From contig NC_072790.1 in the NCBI RefSeq assembly GCF_028583425.1, positions 208,546,897-208,610,896 of the forward strand: 64,000 bases of DNA, given 5' to 3'. Below, piece by piece: positions 1 through 11,180 of the stretch. The DNA is from Eublepharis macularius. Its lineage: Eukaryota > Chordata > Lepidosauria > Squamata > Eublepharidae. A model generated the notes under the pieces. That model worked only from the letters and a program-made list of their open reading frames with translations. It made no database searches and was not told the DNA's origin. How positions within the stretch are numbered: position 1 is the first letter of the stretch; each line of letters opens with the position of its first letter. Both the position numbers and the translations under genes were made by a program.

Positions 1-366
1 CAGTCTAAGACTGATCAGCTGGGGCACGGAGCGATGGTTTGGCTCCGTGCGGTGGGGCGTGGGGCCCCTTGCCCAGTGCGGGCAGTTAGGGCATACCTGG
101 ACAGGTGCCCAGCCATAACAGGCCAGTTCCTGGTGCACACCAATGGCAGGCCACTCACTAGGTACCAATTCACAGCGGTCATGAGAGCCAGCCGACAAGC
201 GGCAGGCTTCCCACCAGGTGCGTATGGGTCCCACTCATTTCGCATAGGAGCAGCCACCACAGCAGCCGAAGCGGGCCTGTCTGCTGACATGATAAAGCGC
301 GTGGGCAGGTGGACTTCCAGGGCCTACCTGGGTTATGTCAGGAAGGAATGTACTAACGTTGTGTGA
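1..366 (+). CDS. Tyrosine recombinase C-terminal part (DIRS/Ngaro-type retroelement), cut by the window edge
   Basis: The frame is open from base 1 to a TGA at 364-366, giving about 121 residues with no upstream stop. Visible motifs are SKTDQLGHG near the start, PLTRYQF in the middle, then SHSFRIGAATTAA (the His-x-x-Arg box) and GRWTSRAYLGYVR, where the Tyr before the final Val-Arg is the expected nucleophile. This arrangement is typical of tyrosine recombinases of DIRS1/Ngaro-like retrotransposons and is shared with Cryptons. The enzyme would integrate a circular DNA intermediate without target duplication. The visible part has no frameshift or stop, so the copy may be young; the catalytic N-terminal half and any reverse transcriptase lie outside the window. 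The clade is not decided by this fragment. Confidence 0.82.
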   Translation, partial: QSKTDQLGHGAMVWLRAVGRGAPCPVRAVRAYLDRCPAITGQFLVHTNGRPLTRYQFTAVMRASRQAAGFPPGAYGSHSFRIGAATTAAEAGLSADMIKRVGRWTSRAYLGYVRKECTNVV

Positions 367-975
367 TTGAGTTACAGGCACGGCACCCCACCCCCCTACC
401 GGAAAGAGGCTGCATGGATGCGAACGACCAGAGTGACAACGAGAGCAGCTCAGGCAGGGGGACGTGAGTGGGCCCCCTGGAGGGCCCTGGCGGGGATCAC
501 CAGGGCCGTTGTGCCGGTCACCTTCGGGGGCCAGGGAGGAATTTTTTCCCACAAGGGGCCAGATTGGCCGAGGCCACTTGGGGTTTTTTCGCCTCCCTCT
601 GGGCATCGAAGTCAGCCCCCCCCCCGGGGGGAAGGGGTGGCTCCATCTTTGTTGGTTGGAGCGTTGGCGGGAGGCGGGCCTTCAACCTGCCTCCAGTGGT
701 GGTTTATGAGGCATTGGGCTGGATCCCATCAGGGTGAGCAAACCTGCGGGACTGCTCACCCCGACGGATCTGGAAGCAAGGGTCACCAGGCAGAGCCGGT
801 GACGGAATAGCATGTGCCGAGGTGCCAGCGGGAGGCTGGCGGGTGATGCATCGGTCGGCAGTAAGGCCTACGATGCCAATGGGGATCCAGCCCAGATGCC
901 AGGCCAATGCTCCATACAGCTGTAATCAATAAAGTTGTGGCCATTTTCTAACCCACGCAAGTGTTTGGGTGTGAT
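367..975 (+). mobile_element. 3' non-coding end of the tyrosine-recombinase element
   Basis: GC-rich DNA following the recombinase stop, ending in AATAAA at 928-933 and the run TTGTGGCCATTTTCTAACCC. A near-perfect inverted pair GGGCTGGATCCCAT (716-729) and ATGGGGATCCAGCCC (879-893) flanks a 9-bp hairpin GGGTGAGCA/TGCTCACCC (732-740, 753-761). Internal complementary structure is common in DIRS-like elements. The 3' boundary is approximate, because these elements make no target duplication. Confidence 0.55.
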
Positions 976-2460
976 TATTTAGCCGTAACGCATTCTGACA
1001 TAGCCCCTAGGTGGCAAAATCCAATAATCAAAGAAGTTACCCAAGGAAAGGGACAGAAGAGAAAGTGATATCTGCCCCCAGCTAATATATGATCGATTAT
1101 TAGTGCTGTACCCAATCTTTGGCAATGATATTTCTTTCTCACAGGCTTCAGGTGGTGGGCCTGTCCTTACAGACAGCCTAATCTAAGAAGCCTGCTCACC
1201 AGCAAGAATGAGCCACCCACAGACAGAAACTCATAAGACTGGATCCAAACTGAATAGAAAGTTTCCACCCATTCCACCTTCCCTTCCTGTCATTCCTCGG
1301 GGTCCATTATCACCAGAAGCAGCATTTTGTGGAGATCAGTGAGCTGCTGTTGCAGGAGGGAGGCAGAAAAGTTCTGTCCTGCCCCTGAAAACTGTAATCT
1401 GGATCTAATCCATAGACTAGGCTCTGAAAGAAATGCCGTGTGTCAGTTCTGTCCCCCCCATCACTCAGGCAACATTCTGAGTGGATCCAATAACATTCAC
1501 CAGATCACTAGGAATTCATTCGCCTGCTCACCCTCAGAGACGGCCATCACCCATCAAATCATGCCCTTTTCTTTCTTCTTTTGCAGACAAAAAAAAATTA
1601 ATCACTGTGTCACCCATCAGCATTTGGACAATGACAACAATTGCACCTCTGCCATCTAATTGTAAGCTACTGTTTGTTCTTTCAGAAGGAGGGAACCCTG
1701 AAGCTGTGTTGGTAGCTTCTAGGATGCAAGAATGAGAGAAGGTGCCACTTTTCAAGCACAAATAATGGAAGGAAAAAGCCTCATCAATTTCAATGCATTT
1801 TTGGTATTGATTGTATTGCTGGTTTCTATGGAAACTGCCAAAGAGGGGTTAATTAAGATCCAGGGTTAGAAGTAATTTAAAAAAATGGAGTTTTCTGGGT
1901 GGTCCATCCATCATGCGCATTCAAATGAGGTCTCTTGAAGTGAAGTATCTCTTGGAGTCCAAAGAGTGATGTTTGAAATAATTGCATTAAAAACAAATGC
2001 CATTTGTTAAGCAGGGGACATAATAATGACAGATTTGTTCCCAGTTCGTCCTGTTAGAAAGCTTTCCTGTTGCTCTGATGTTCAAGTTAGCAAAAAGGTG
2101 GGAGGGGAAGCTAGACGTGCACATTGTAATAGAAAGATCTTTTCTGATCAGTAGCCCTTTTTGTCTTTTTTATCAATTGAAATGCGAATAAAGACAAAAC
2201 TCATTGAAATAACTGTTAGCAGTCAAACTTAAAAGCAGATTTAAAAGACTGCATCTATTTACCACTATGACTATTTGGTGCCACCTGTTCATTAAGGCAC
2301 TTTTATGAGTAAGTGCAAGGTACAGTGATGGTGCTACCTGAATAAAAAGGAACAGTAAGTCAATAATGTAAAGACTGTGTAATTGGTAGATGTCTTCTCC
2401 TGATTTTACATCTCCTCTCTTGTCCCCCAGTACCATTTTAAAATATAAAAGGCTCTTTGG
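976..2460. other. Anonymous non-coding DNA
   Basis: No repeat family, RNA gene or coding exon recognised. Short open frames here have no family signature and look like chance. The part from about 1960 to 2450 is AT-rich, free of repeat tails, and could hold conserved non-coding sequence. Confidence 0.5.
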
Positions 2461-2627
2461 ATCCCTAAGGTGGTCTTCCTGAGGCAGAACACCTGCTTTC
2501 CATGCGGGTCTTACAGCCTAGCCAGATGTTCCAGTTTCCTGTGGAATATTCTCCTCCCCCCATCCCATATTTGTACATGTAACATATCTACATTTTCAGT
2601 CACATTTGTAATTTTCCTTGTGATGGA

Positions 2628-2806
2628 GATCCAGGTTGGGAAATTCCTGGAGATTTGGGAGTGGCAGAACTTGGGGAGGAGAAGGAGATTGATGGGAAGT
2701 CACGTAATTCCATTGCTGATGGGGCCACTGGATATCCTTGCCCTTCCTAGGCTTCACCCCCAAATCTCTAAGTATTTCCCAAACAGGAGTTGGGAACCCT
2801 ATCTGA
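2628..2806 (+). repeat. Degenerate MITE of the GTTGGGAAATTCCTGGAGATTTGG family
   Basis: The start CCAGGTTGGGAAATTCCTGGAGATTTGG and the end CCCCCAAATCTCTAAGTATTTCCCAAACAGGAGTTGGGAACCCT are imperfect inverted repeats. The same sequence family is seen better preserved at 58067-58252 and 21300-21734. The outer TAGGG terminus is lost on the left. Confidence 0.6.
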
Positions 2807-4490
2807 TGACAAAATGACTGAGAGCGTGCATGGAGTGTCTTCTGTTATGCCCAGTGGTGCATCCTATGCGTGTTTACTCTAGGCTGATCAGGTCTCCTGC
2901 CTCCCACTAGCATCCCAATGCCTCTGTTCTCTCTTGCTAGGGCAGCAAAGAGACATGGAAAGGATCAGAATCCCCTGGCATTGCAGGACAATGTGGGATG
3001 CTAGACAGGTAAGTCTCCACCCCTCAAACTCCCCCACAGTCTGCCTGGCAACCCTATCTTAATCAGACCGGAGTCCTCCTTTTTTCAATAGAATTTATTC
3101 CTGAGCAAGTGTTTGTAGGACTGCAGCTTGAAAGAAGGTTGCCTTTTTTCAAGTGAAGCGCCAACCCTTTTTTCCTTATGGGTATTTTATACTCAGCAAT
3201 GAGTTACTGAAAAAGTTGCCTTGAATAAGCCTTCGTTAACATTTGAGGCCAAGGGAAAAGATGAAGGACAATTTTTTTATCCCTCCCACCAAGAAAGAAG
3301 CTTCTCTCTTCGTTCTGCAGTGACAAGGCTTTCATTATGAGATACACACCTCTGTGAATCCTCCCTTTGCCCTCTTACTAAATGACTGGTTCCTCCAGGC
3401 TTGGAAGGAGCAGGGGTAAATGTCCTGAGTGAAACTCTCATGTCTTTAAAAACAAACTCACAGCCACCCCAGGATTCATTCTATTATATAAGCCTGATTC
3501 TGAGTAAGGAGGACAAGATGGAAGTTTTACAGAGTCGGTACATTGGGGCTTTGATAGTCCAAAAAGTTCTCCATGTGAGACAGTTCTTGACTGGTCTCCC
3601 CCTCCCTCGTCCCCAGGAGAGGATAAAGATTGACAGCCCTGGATAACGGATTCTTATGGACCTGTTGACCAATCAGGACTCAGAGTAAGCTATAATGATA
3701 TCTCCTTGACCAATGAACTAAAGAGCTGGGGTGGGTGAACTTACTTCAAAAGACAATAAAAGCCTTTTGTAGGAAGGGACTTGCTTGCTTGTGTTGCTGA
3801 GTTGAACAAAGACAAATCAGAGAATGACTTAGGAGACAGCTTGTCACACTCTGGACTAGCCAATGAGGACAGTAAAGAGGTAGAGAGGAGGAAGAGGAGG
3901 CGGCAGGAGGCACCCTGACATGGTGGGCATTACTGGACCAGTCAACACTGCTGCAGCGTTGTATGGCCTCTGCAAAGAAAGCAATATGTGTATTTTTTTA
4001 AAACTCGTTAATAGCAAGACCCAGTTCTGTTGCTTCCACATAGAGCAAGTTTCTTTTTATGCATTCAGGTCATCAAGTAGAATTTTATTACTGGGTATAT
4101 TGCTTTTTGTTTGCTATAATTTGTTGTCCTCTGTTTTTCTTAAGGTACTCAAAAAGCTTGTGAGCTATAAATTATCATTTATTCTAATTACCACACAACC
4201 CCCTGAGGAAATTAAGCCACAAAAACTTAGAGCAAAATCGCAGCTGCAGACCTGGCTTTGCAAGCTGAAAAATTCAAGCAGATAAAAATGTTAGGACTTC
4301 ATATTCTTGTTCCCCTCCTGGCAACTGTTTACGCCTCCCTGGAGAGGCTTGCCTCACACTGAGAGCTATTGGATCACGGTGGGATTAATCATTAAACTAA
4401 GTACCCTGCAGAATCTGAGCTATCTTTGGCCGGTGCCTGGGCTATGGTTTGTCTGAACATTTCCAGTGCTTGCTCCCAGTTATATGTCCT
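2807..4490. other. Anonymous non-coding DNA with an LTR-like patch
   Basis: No coding exon or clear repeat. Around 3660-3850 two CCAAT-type motifs (GACCAATCAGG, TGACCAATGAAC), then CAATAAAAGCC and a GT-rich run resemble an ancient LTR, but no TG..CA ends or target duplication were found. Confidence 0.35.
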
Positions 4491-4643
4491 GAGCTGATTC
4501 CACACACATTGGATAATGCACTTCCAATCCTCTTTAGAGATCATTTGGAACTGAATTTTTCGAGTGTGGAACAAAAAATCCACTTCCAAACGATAGCTAA
4601 AGTGCATTGAAAGTGCATTATCCAACGTGTGCGGAATCAGCCC
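4491..4643. mobile_element. Small palindromic MITE (GCTGATTCC termini)
   Basis: The start GAGCTGATTCCACACACATTGGATAATGCACTT and the end AAGTGCATTATCCAACGTGTGCGGAATCAGCCC are long imperfect inverted repeats (about 33 bp). The interior TCGAGTGTGGAACAAAAAATCCACTTCC is also partly self-complementary. There is no coding capacity. No clear target duplication is seen, so the superfamily is left open. Confidence 0.75.
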
Positions 4644-5149
4644 TGGACCACTTTTGTGCTCCAGAGAAGTATAACATAGTGAATTAGGGGTAAAGTTTCC
4701 AAATATGTGCATATTGAAAATACTAACATTTGGCTACCAGGAAATAGAAAAGGTTGTTGAGATTGTCTGTCAGTGGTGGTTGATGGGACCACATGGTTCA
4801 TGGCAGGATCTTCAGTCTAGCTCTACATTGGCATTAAGACTCATCCCTTCCAAGTTAATGGATCTACATTTGTGCCCCACACATAATCCCCTGTGTCTTC
4901 AGTCAACACACAGAGTGGGGGAGCAGGAAAAGTACACTAGCCCCAACCTCACCATGCAATTACCAGCTCATCATGAGCACGGTGGCTCTGCACATGTATG
5001 TATGAATCTGCATATATATGTATGAAGCTGTCCATTCATTACAAGATTCAAGTTTGCAGTTGGTACAGTGAATGAAATCACACTGGGGGTAAAACAATTT
5101 AGTCCTCAAAAATGTTTTGTATTCCTCATTAATTAATTTTTTTACTTCA
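4644..5149. other. Anonymous non-coding DNA
   Basis: I see no gene, repeat boundary or structured element here. Confidence 0.5.
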
Positions 5150-5157
5150 TTTATATG

Positions 5158-5510
5158 CAGGGGTGGCGCAAGGGTTTTCAGCACTCGTGGCTGGCTGGGC
5201 GCCCATGACGTCATCATGGGAGTGTGCGTGCCGCTGCTGGCCCAATTGCTGCAGCAGGCAGCTGTGATGGTGCGCGGGTGGCCTCCGAGCTCTCCCGCTC
5301 AGTTGCCTGTGCCGCTGCGGATGCCTGCCCGCAGTGGCTGCGCCTGGCCAGGGGCGTGTGCTGGCAGCGGCGGCGGCACGGGGCGGGAGGGATGGGAGGC
5401 TGCAGCTCTGTGGCATGCGGTCCCGCCCCCCGCGCCTCCTCTGGCGCTCCCTCCGGCACCATGCGCCTGAGGCCACCACCTACCTGGCCTCAATGGGCAC
5501 GCCGGCCCTG
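5158..5510. mobile_element. hAT-type non-autonomous element, GC-rich, with 8-bp target duplication
   Basis: The element starts CAGGGGTGGCGC and ends GCCGGCCCTG, the CAGGG-type termini of hAT elements. It is flanked by TTTATATG (5150-5157) and TTTATTTG (5511-5518), an 8-bp duplication with one mismatch. The 353-bp interior is CpG-rich and gives several long chance open frames, none with a family signature. Confidence 0.8.
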
Positions 5511-5680
5511 TTTATTTGCTGGCTTTCTCACAGAAGACTCAAGGCAGATTTCAAAATTTCTATTTGTCACGCCATATTCAAACTAGAAGTTACAGCAGCC
5601 ATATACGTATATTGAGATCTGATATTTTTTACTTGGAGCAGCTGTACTGAGGAACCTCTTTAAAAATCCAGAAAATTAAT

Positions 5681-5930
5681 AACAACAACAACAACAACAA
5701 AATTCGATTTATATACCACCCTTCAGGACAACTTAATGCCCACTCAGAGCGGTTTACAAAGTTATTATTGCTCCACAACAATGACCCTGTGAGGTGGGTG
5801 GGGTTGAGAGAGCTCCAGAGAACTGTGACTCGCCCAAGGTCACCCAGCTGGCTTCGTGGAGAAGTGGGGAATCAAACCCGGCTCTCCAGATTAGAGTCCC
5901 ATGTTCTTAACCACTACACCAAACTGGCTC
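5681..5930 (-). mobile_element. tRNA-derived squamate SINE with L2-like tail
   Basis: Reverse copy. In the minus sense it reads AGCCAGTTTGGTGTAGTGGTTAAGAA, then a B-box-like GGGTTTGATTCC, AGCCAGCTGGGTGACC and CCCACCTCACAGGGTCATTG, then the tail GTAAACCGCTCTGAGTGGGC and GTCCTGAAGGGTGG with TATAAAT and a GTT-rich microsatellite (AAC repeats at 5681-5700 on plus). It belongs to the same family as 14203-14440 and 21435-21685. Confidence 0.88.
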
Positions 5931-6130
5931 TTAAGCAACAATGGACTCAGAACTGAATTATGCATTTAGAAATTGGAGTTTTAGCTCTTTAGAATGGAGG
6001 ATGGGATGCATGTTTGAGTGCATATATAATATCCTCTTCCTATCAAAAGCTAGCCTTCTCCCTGATACATTCACTTTCTATGAGCAGGAAGATTTTTTTT
6101 TTTTAACTGAGGAGGAAAATTCAAACAAGA

Positions 6131-6375
6131 GCTGAAGGGTGTAGCGGTTAGAGTGTCGGACTAGGATCCGGGAGACCCAGGGTCCAATCCCCACTCCACC
6201 CTGGAAGTTTTCTGGGTGAATTTGGGCCAGTCCCTGTCTTTTAACCTAACCCATCAAACGGGGTTGTTGTGAGGATAAAATGGAGAGGCGAAGTTGTAAG
6301 CTGCTCTGCATACCCACCAGGGTGGGGGGAGCCTAAAGCCACAGGAGTGGTGAAATAAATACCTAAATTAAATTA
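6131..6375 (+). mobile_element. tRNA-derived squamate SINE (second family)
   Basis: Starts GGTGTAGCGGTTAGAGTGTCGGACTAGGA (A-box-like), followed by GGGTCCAATCC (B-box-like), CTGGGTGAATTTGGGCCAGTC and the core GGGGTTGTTGTGAGGATAAAATGG. The 3' part TAAGCTGCTCTGCATACCC... ends in an AAATAAAT-rich tail. The layout matches Sauria-type SINEs; internal RNA polymerase III promoter boxes are expected. Confidence 0.85.
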
Positions 6376-7640
6376 GTTCATTTAATTAAATCACACATCT
6401 TTCCTGCTACCTGCATTCTAAAGTCAGAGGAGTGCTATATCATGTGAATGGCTATATTGTCACTAGGAATGGATTCACATCTGGCACTTTTCACGGTATG
6501 AGTTTCTTGCCCCCCACTGAAGACAGAGAAGGCCACATCCTTCATCTGTGGCATGCAATGAAATTTCCAGAACAAAACAAGCACGTGCTGGTGGTGGTCA
6601 AAAGATGAATGATGTAGTTAGCCTTCTGTAATTTTATTTTTAATTTCTTATTTTAATTCTTAGGTAGAGCGGTTATAATAGGCCAAAACCAGACGTGTAA
6701 TTAAAAGCAAACTGGACATAACATGATTTAAACCACAGTTTTCTGCAGAGCCTCCCCCCACCCCCGTCCCCGTCCCCTATCCCAAAAGGTCCTCCAGCAT
6801 TTCTGAATGAAGCTTAGAATTTAGTGATGGTGTAATCACCATGTGAACAAAATGCAGCCCTTAGAGTGCTGCAAGGTTGATGTGAAGCTAGCACACCATG
6901 TACCATGCACCATGCACCATGCACGTATTCTCTCTCCTTACATTATTTTTGAATGGCATGCTACAGCCAAAACCGTTCATCCTTTTGACATCCCTTGTGA
7001 ACCTTCCCATTTCACATTCAGCACATAAGGTCAGTTTTGTGCCAGTTTCTCTCATCCTTTCTAGTCAGAATTGGTCAATGTGCCTCTCCATGGATGGCAG
7101 CCATGGAAATATCCTCCTTATCTGCCCAGTTTGCCATCTGCAGCCTCCCTTGTTTTATACAATAGCTGCTGTCTTTTGCCGACATCTGCTTCTTTTAGCC
7201 ATTTGTTTCAAGCAGGCTATTCTTCCTGAATTTAATTGTGTGATATGCTGCGGTGTTACAACAATATAGCTTCTCGGGGAGGAAATGAATGTCTTTCTGG
7301 AAAATGTCCCTGAACAAAACAAACATCTAGAGGCAACAAACAGAGGCCATCCTCCCATTTTTCTTATATTTCCTACATAGAGGGCAGCTAGTGGATGGAA
7401 GAGATGGAAATATCTATCTCTGCTTCCTTAATGTGGGGGGGAAGAATGGTCTGTAAAGACAAATTCCACAGTCAAAGCTAGTGACTGTGTTTTGAATTTA
7501 GACTGGAGCTGTGTTGCATCCCAACCAATATCCAGGCTGGAATTTTAGGCTCCAGCTAGGGTGCAAGTATTTCTAGCATGGACCCAAGTCCCAACATGTT
7601 TTACTGATCTAGGATATTGAAGGGTGAACTTTTAAACCAT
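6376..7640. other. Anonymous non-coding DNA
   Basis: No exon or repeat boundary recognised. A short direct triplication ACCATGCACCATGCACCATGCAC lies at about 6901-6923, and a C-rich run near 6753-6779. Confidence 0.45.
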
Positions 7641-7641
7641 A

Positions 7642-8293
7642 GCCAAATCCACACGCACTCACCATCCGCTTATCTTGCACAATCATGGCAGTTGGGTTCA
7701 TTCCGCTACCATGCTGTGCATCATCACATTCACCCTCCCAGTGCGTCTTTGTGGCGCAATCAGTTCTCCACACGCCACTGAGTAAAGCATTATAGTGGGC
7801 GGTTCCCTCCTCTGTTGTCAGCGTTGACAGCGCACATCACTTCTCTCTCTCTCTTTTTTTAAAAAAAGGTAATTTTGCACTATACCGATATTCCGACTTT
7901 TAAGAAATGGCAAGGTCCCCTCCCCCTCAAATTTGATTGGCCCATTTTTTGCTCATCACAGACCATTTTCTAACAATGGGCTGGTTGTTACGATGGGCAA
8001 ATTTGAAAATAATTTGTCACATTAAAACATTTTCCGGAAACCATGTTCCTCACAAAGTAGGTTTTGCGGTATACTGACCTTTCTTTATTGTGCAAATGTG
8101 CTATGAAAGCCCATTTTTTTAAAAAAAGGGCTGGGCAAAACAGATTTCCGCCATTATAACGTGGTATGGAAAGGAGATGCAATTGTGGTGCGGTGATGGA
8201 GGGGAACACGCGGGATGAGAAAGCGTGTATCTACTTGAACAGTGCCGCGGTTGCGGAAAAGGCACAGAAACAAAAAGGAAATGTGGATTTGGC
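7642..8293. mobile_element. Probable MITE with GCCAAATCCACA termini
   Basis: GCCAAATCCACACGC at 7642 and GGAAATGTGGATTTGGC ending at 8293 form a 12-bp terminal inverted repeat around about 650 bp of non-coding DNA with many CpGs and two TTTTTTTAAAAAAA blocks. No target duplication could be assigned, so the class is uncertain. Confidence 0.5.
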
Positions 8294-10380
8294 CCATGTT
8301 GCCTACCTCCAGAAGAGCTGCTAGTCCACAGAATACCCTCCAAAATACTTAAGGAAAGTGAATTGGGCTATCTTAAGTGGTATCAATGGCAGACTCAAAT
8401 AACCAAAGGCCCAGATTGGAGGGGCGTGTGTGTGAACTGTGGCCTTAGATTGTCCTTAGCACCACCATGGAGTGTGGTTTCTCCACAAAAGAGATAAGAT
8501 AGCATAAAGGACATTTCCTTAAGGCTAGGAAAGCCTGCTGCTTAATCCAAGGAATCTTCTTTTAGTACAAAACAGCTACATGAAGGATAGGGCCGCCAGA
8601 GGCCCCGGGGGCCAAAGTGGCAGGGGGAGGGGGGAGGCAGCAGGGTTCTTTCCTCCTACATGCACATTCTCCTACAGTCTCCTGTTGCACCAGAAAATGA
8701 TGTCATTTCAGAAAATGATGTCATTTTCCAGAGCTACAGAAGAACTGCAGGATGTGCTGAAGCCCAATGCAGTAAAATCTACCCGTCTGTAGACAAATTT
8801 TACTGAACGGGGCTTGAATGCACCCTATGGCTACTTCATTGCCAATGTGACAGGAGAATGCAGGAACTCATGCATGTTCTCCCCCACCCCATACCTCCCG
8901 TCCCCGCCGCCTGCCCGGTGAGTGAGACCAGGGGAGTGGTTGGAGGCAGGAGTTCCCTTGTCCCTAGCTGGGGAATGGCAAGCCTAGTGAAGGGCCACTG
9001 CAGATGTCACAATCGTTTACACATATTCAGTGTATTTTGAATCAGTCTTTTACAAAAGATAAAACATCAACCCTGTGGTGTTTGTCATAGTACTGATGTC
9101 AAGGCTTTAATCGGAACAAGGTTGTTAATGATAGGAAGTTTTGGAGGCTGTTAATTCATATGGTCACCATAAGTCAGAAGCATCATGATGGCATATAACA
9201 CATACACTGGTGACAAAGGGCATAATACGTAAAGCAAAATGAAAATGCTGTATGATTAAAGCCTTGCTGTATGGTGTGAGACAGGAGTAGGTATCATGTT
9301 AGTTCCTCTTCTGTTTCCTGCTCTCTGTGCCTTAGAACCTTTGTCATCTGCAGGACTGGCTTTCTGATTTCAAAGAGAAAAGGTCTTTATTGAAGGGTTT
9401 TTCAGTCATACACACCTTACTTCTGGTTTAGTGCTCCCTTTAGCGAAAACCCATTTCCCTGCTGCTCTCTTTGAAGTGAGTTAGTATAACTTGTAGCTGT
9501 GTAACCCCCAAATTAATATTTAAGTAGAAGATGCAGTTGTATTGGTCTGCACCTTTGGCTATATCCCAGCTGATTCCTCTTTCCAGTCCACAAATGCCAA
9601 GACCCCAGATGCATAAGTGACTTCAAAATGACTGATAAATACAAGAAGGGCTGGCGTGGTTGCTGCAACACCCCGTTAGTTTCATCTGAGTCAGTGAAGC
9701 CCTTCAGCCCACCCAGACGGAATGTGTTAAAGTGAATGGTGAGGCCATTACACTGCTATTTAATGAGCTGGCTAATACAAAAAAATATTTCTGCAACTAG
9801 TAGAGGAAAAATGTATTTACCAATGAAATCATGTCAAACAAATACAGATTTAATCCTAGCATTCTGGCTAGAGTCCAGAGCTGGTAATTACATTCCAGCT
9901 ACCTGTATTTCCCCTCGGAGTTTCTCTCAAATGGCTTGGTTGCCGTTTTAAACAGGTATGTGGCATGTCAGTCTTTAGAAAGCCATTTCTAGTGGCTTGA
10001 GGGAAAAGATAGTCAGGGGCACCATTTCACATTTCAGACTGGGCCAGAGGGAAGCTTCTCAGTGATATTCAAAGGCACGCTCTTGACTCTATTCAAAATT
10101 AAATTACACAGAGCAGTGCATTTTAAGAAGCATTCATTGTGATTACTTTTTCACGATGCGCAGCAAAATGTTTTCAATCATCCCTCTTCTTTTAAAGCAA
10201 AAGAATCTGTGATCTTGACATGTACACTTCAGCCTCTAGTCAACATAGAACACTTTGCCATTTGGGGGTAGATGTTACAGTGTTGAGCAAAAATTTCAAA
10301 TTCCTACTCAGTCATGAAGCTGACTGCATGACTTTGGGCCAGTCATTTTCTGTCAGCCTAACCTACAGCTGAGAGTTCTT
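8294..10380. other. Anonymous DNA with fragments of hAT-like MITEs
   Basis: GGGCCGCCAGAGGCCCCGGGGGCC near 8590 and the duplicated ATGATGTCATTT near 8697-8727 resemble pieces of the CpG-rich hAT elements found elsewhere in the window, but no boundaries are visible. The SINE-core phrase TTTGGGCCAGTCA occurs near 10333. Nothing else is recognised. Confidence 0.4.
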
Positions 10381-10381
10381 C

Positions 10382-10555
10382 TAGGGTTGCCTAGTCCCTT
10401 TACCCTCCTAGCGGGAGTGGGGAGACCTGCCATTTACCTTTCTTCAGCTTCTTGTGGGTGTGCAAAGTGCATATTCTCCCAGCAGGCACGATGATGTCAC
10501 TTCAGGAAGTAACAGCATTGTGCCTAGCGGGAGCACAACCAGCGGGAGCATGCTG
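10382..10555 (+). repeat. Truncated MITE of the TAGGGTTGCC family
   Basis: Begins TAGGGTTGCCTAGTCCCTTTACCCTCC, closely like the left end of the element at 52699-53070 (TAGGTTTGCCAGGTCCC...). The interior has GATGATGTCACTTCAGGAAGT, a motif typical of this family. The right terminus is missing. Confidence 0.6.
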
Positions 10556-10621
10556 GGCCCAATTCAGAAATCCCAAATCTTTACGGGTCCAATTTGGGTA
10601 TTTATCCCAAATCGGAAACCC

Positions 10622-10935
10622 GAATCACACACCCTGGTTATATACACTGTCAAGTGTCAGCAATGTCCTTCCAGTCTCTACGTTGGAAATATAGGTCAGT
10701 CCCTATACAAAAGAATAAATGGTCATAAGTCTGACAATAAAAATCACAACGTTCAAAAACTATTGGGGGAACATTTTAATCTTCCAGGACATTGCATTGC
10801 TGACCTAAAAGTGGCTGTCTTCAAACAAAGAAGCTTCTAGAGATTACGATGTGATATTGCTGAACTTGAGTTCATTTACAAGTTAGGAACAATGGAACCC
10901 CACAGGGCTGAATAGAGACATAGGATTATCATCTT
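10622..10935 (+). pseudogene. Penelope-like element GIY-YIG endonuclease remnant (family A)
   Basis: Penelope-like retroelements carry a reverse transcriptase followed by a GIY-YIG nickase. The frame reads VIYTVKCQQCPSSLYVGNIG, where the degenerate GIY-YIG core is VIYTV...LYVG, then LYKRINGHKSDN, GEHFNLPGHCIADLKVAVFKQ, a stop at 10838-10840 and RCDIAELEFIYKLGT beyond it. The EHFNLPGH and AELEFIxKLGT phrases are diagnostic of the domain. There is no reverse transcriptase upstream, so it is a 5'-truncated and decayed copy. It differs clearly from the second Penelope-like copy at 47334-48217. Confidence 0.75.
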
Positions 10936-11067
10936 GCTATACATGCTGATTTCTGTTCTAATCAAGCGGCATTGTACCTTTAAATTCTGACTCCCATCTC
11001 TGCTTCACCTCACCCACCTCCAGACTGGGATACAAAGGCTCAGGGAACTTCATTTCTCCCTGTAACT

Positions 11068-11180
11068 GTAGAAGGGAGCTTGGACTCTTATACTCTTGAA
11101 AAATCTTGTTGGTTTCTAAGGAGCTACTTAACTTAAATTCTGCTGTTCTGCAGACCAACACAGCTACCTACCTGCAATAG
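11068..11180 (+). repeat. Half-copy of a snapback repeat (CTTGTTGGTTTCTAAGG family)
   Basis: Contains AGAAGGGAGCTTGGACTCTTA, AAAAATCTTGTTGGTTTCTAAGGAGC and AAATTCTGCTGTTCTGCAGACCAACACAGCTACC. It matches the second arm of the repeat at 19888-20085. Confidence 0.7.

Noticed and set aside
5117..5615. Several overlapping GC-rich open frames
   Set aside because: They are produced by the base composition of the hAT element at 5158-5510 on both strands and have no family signature.
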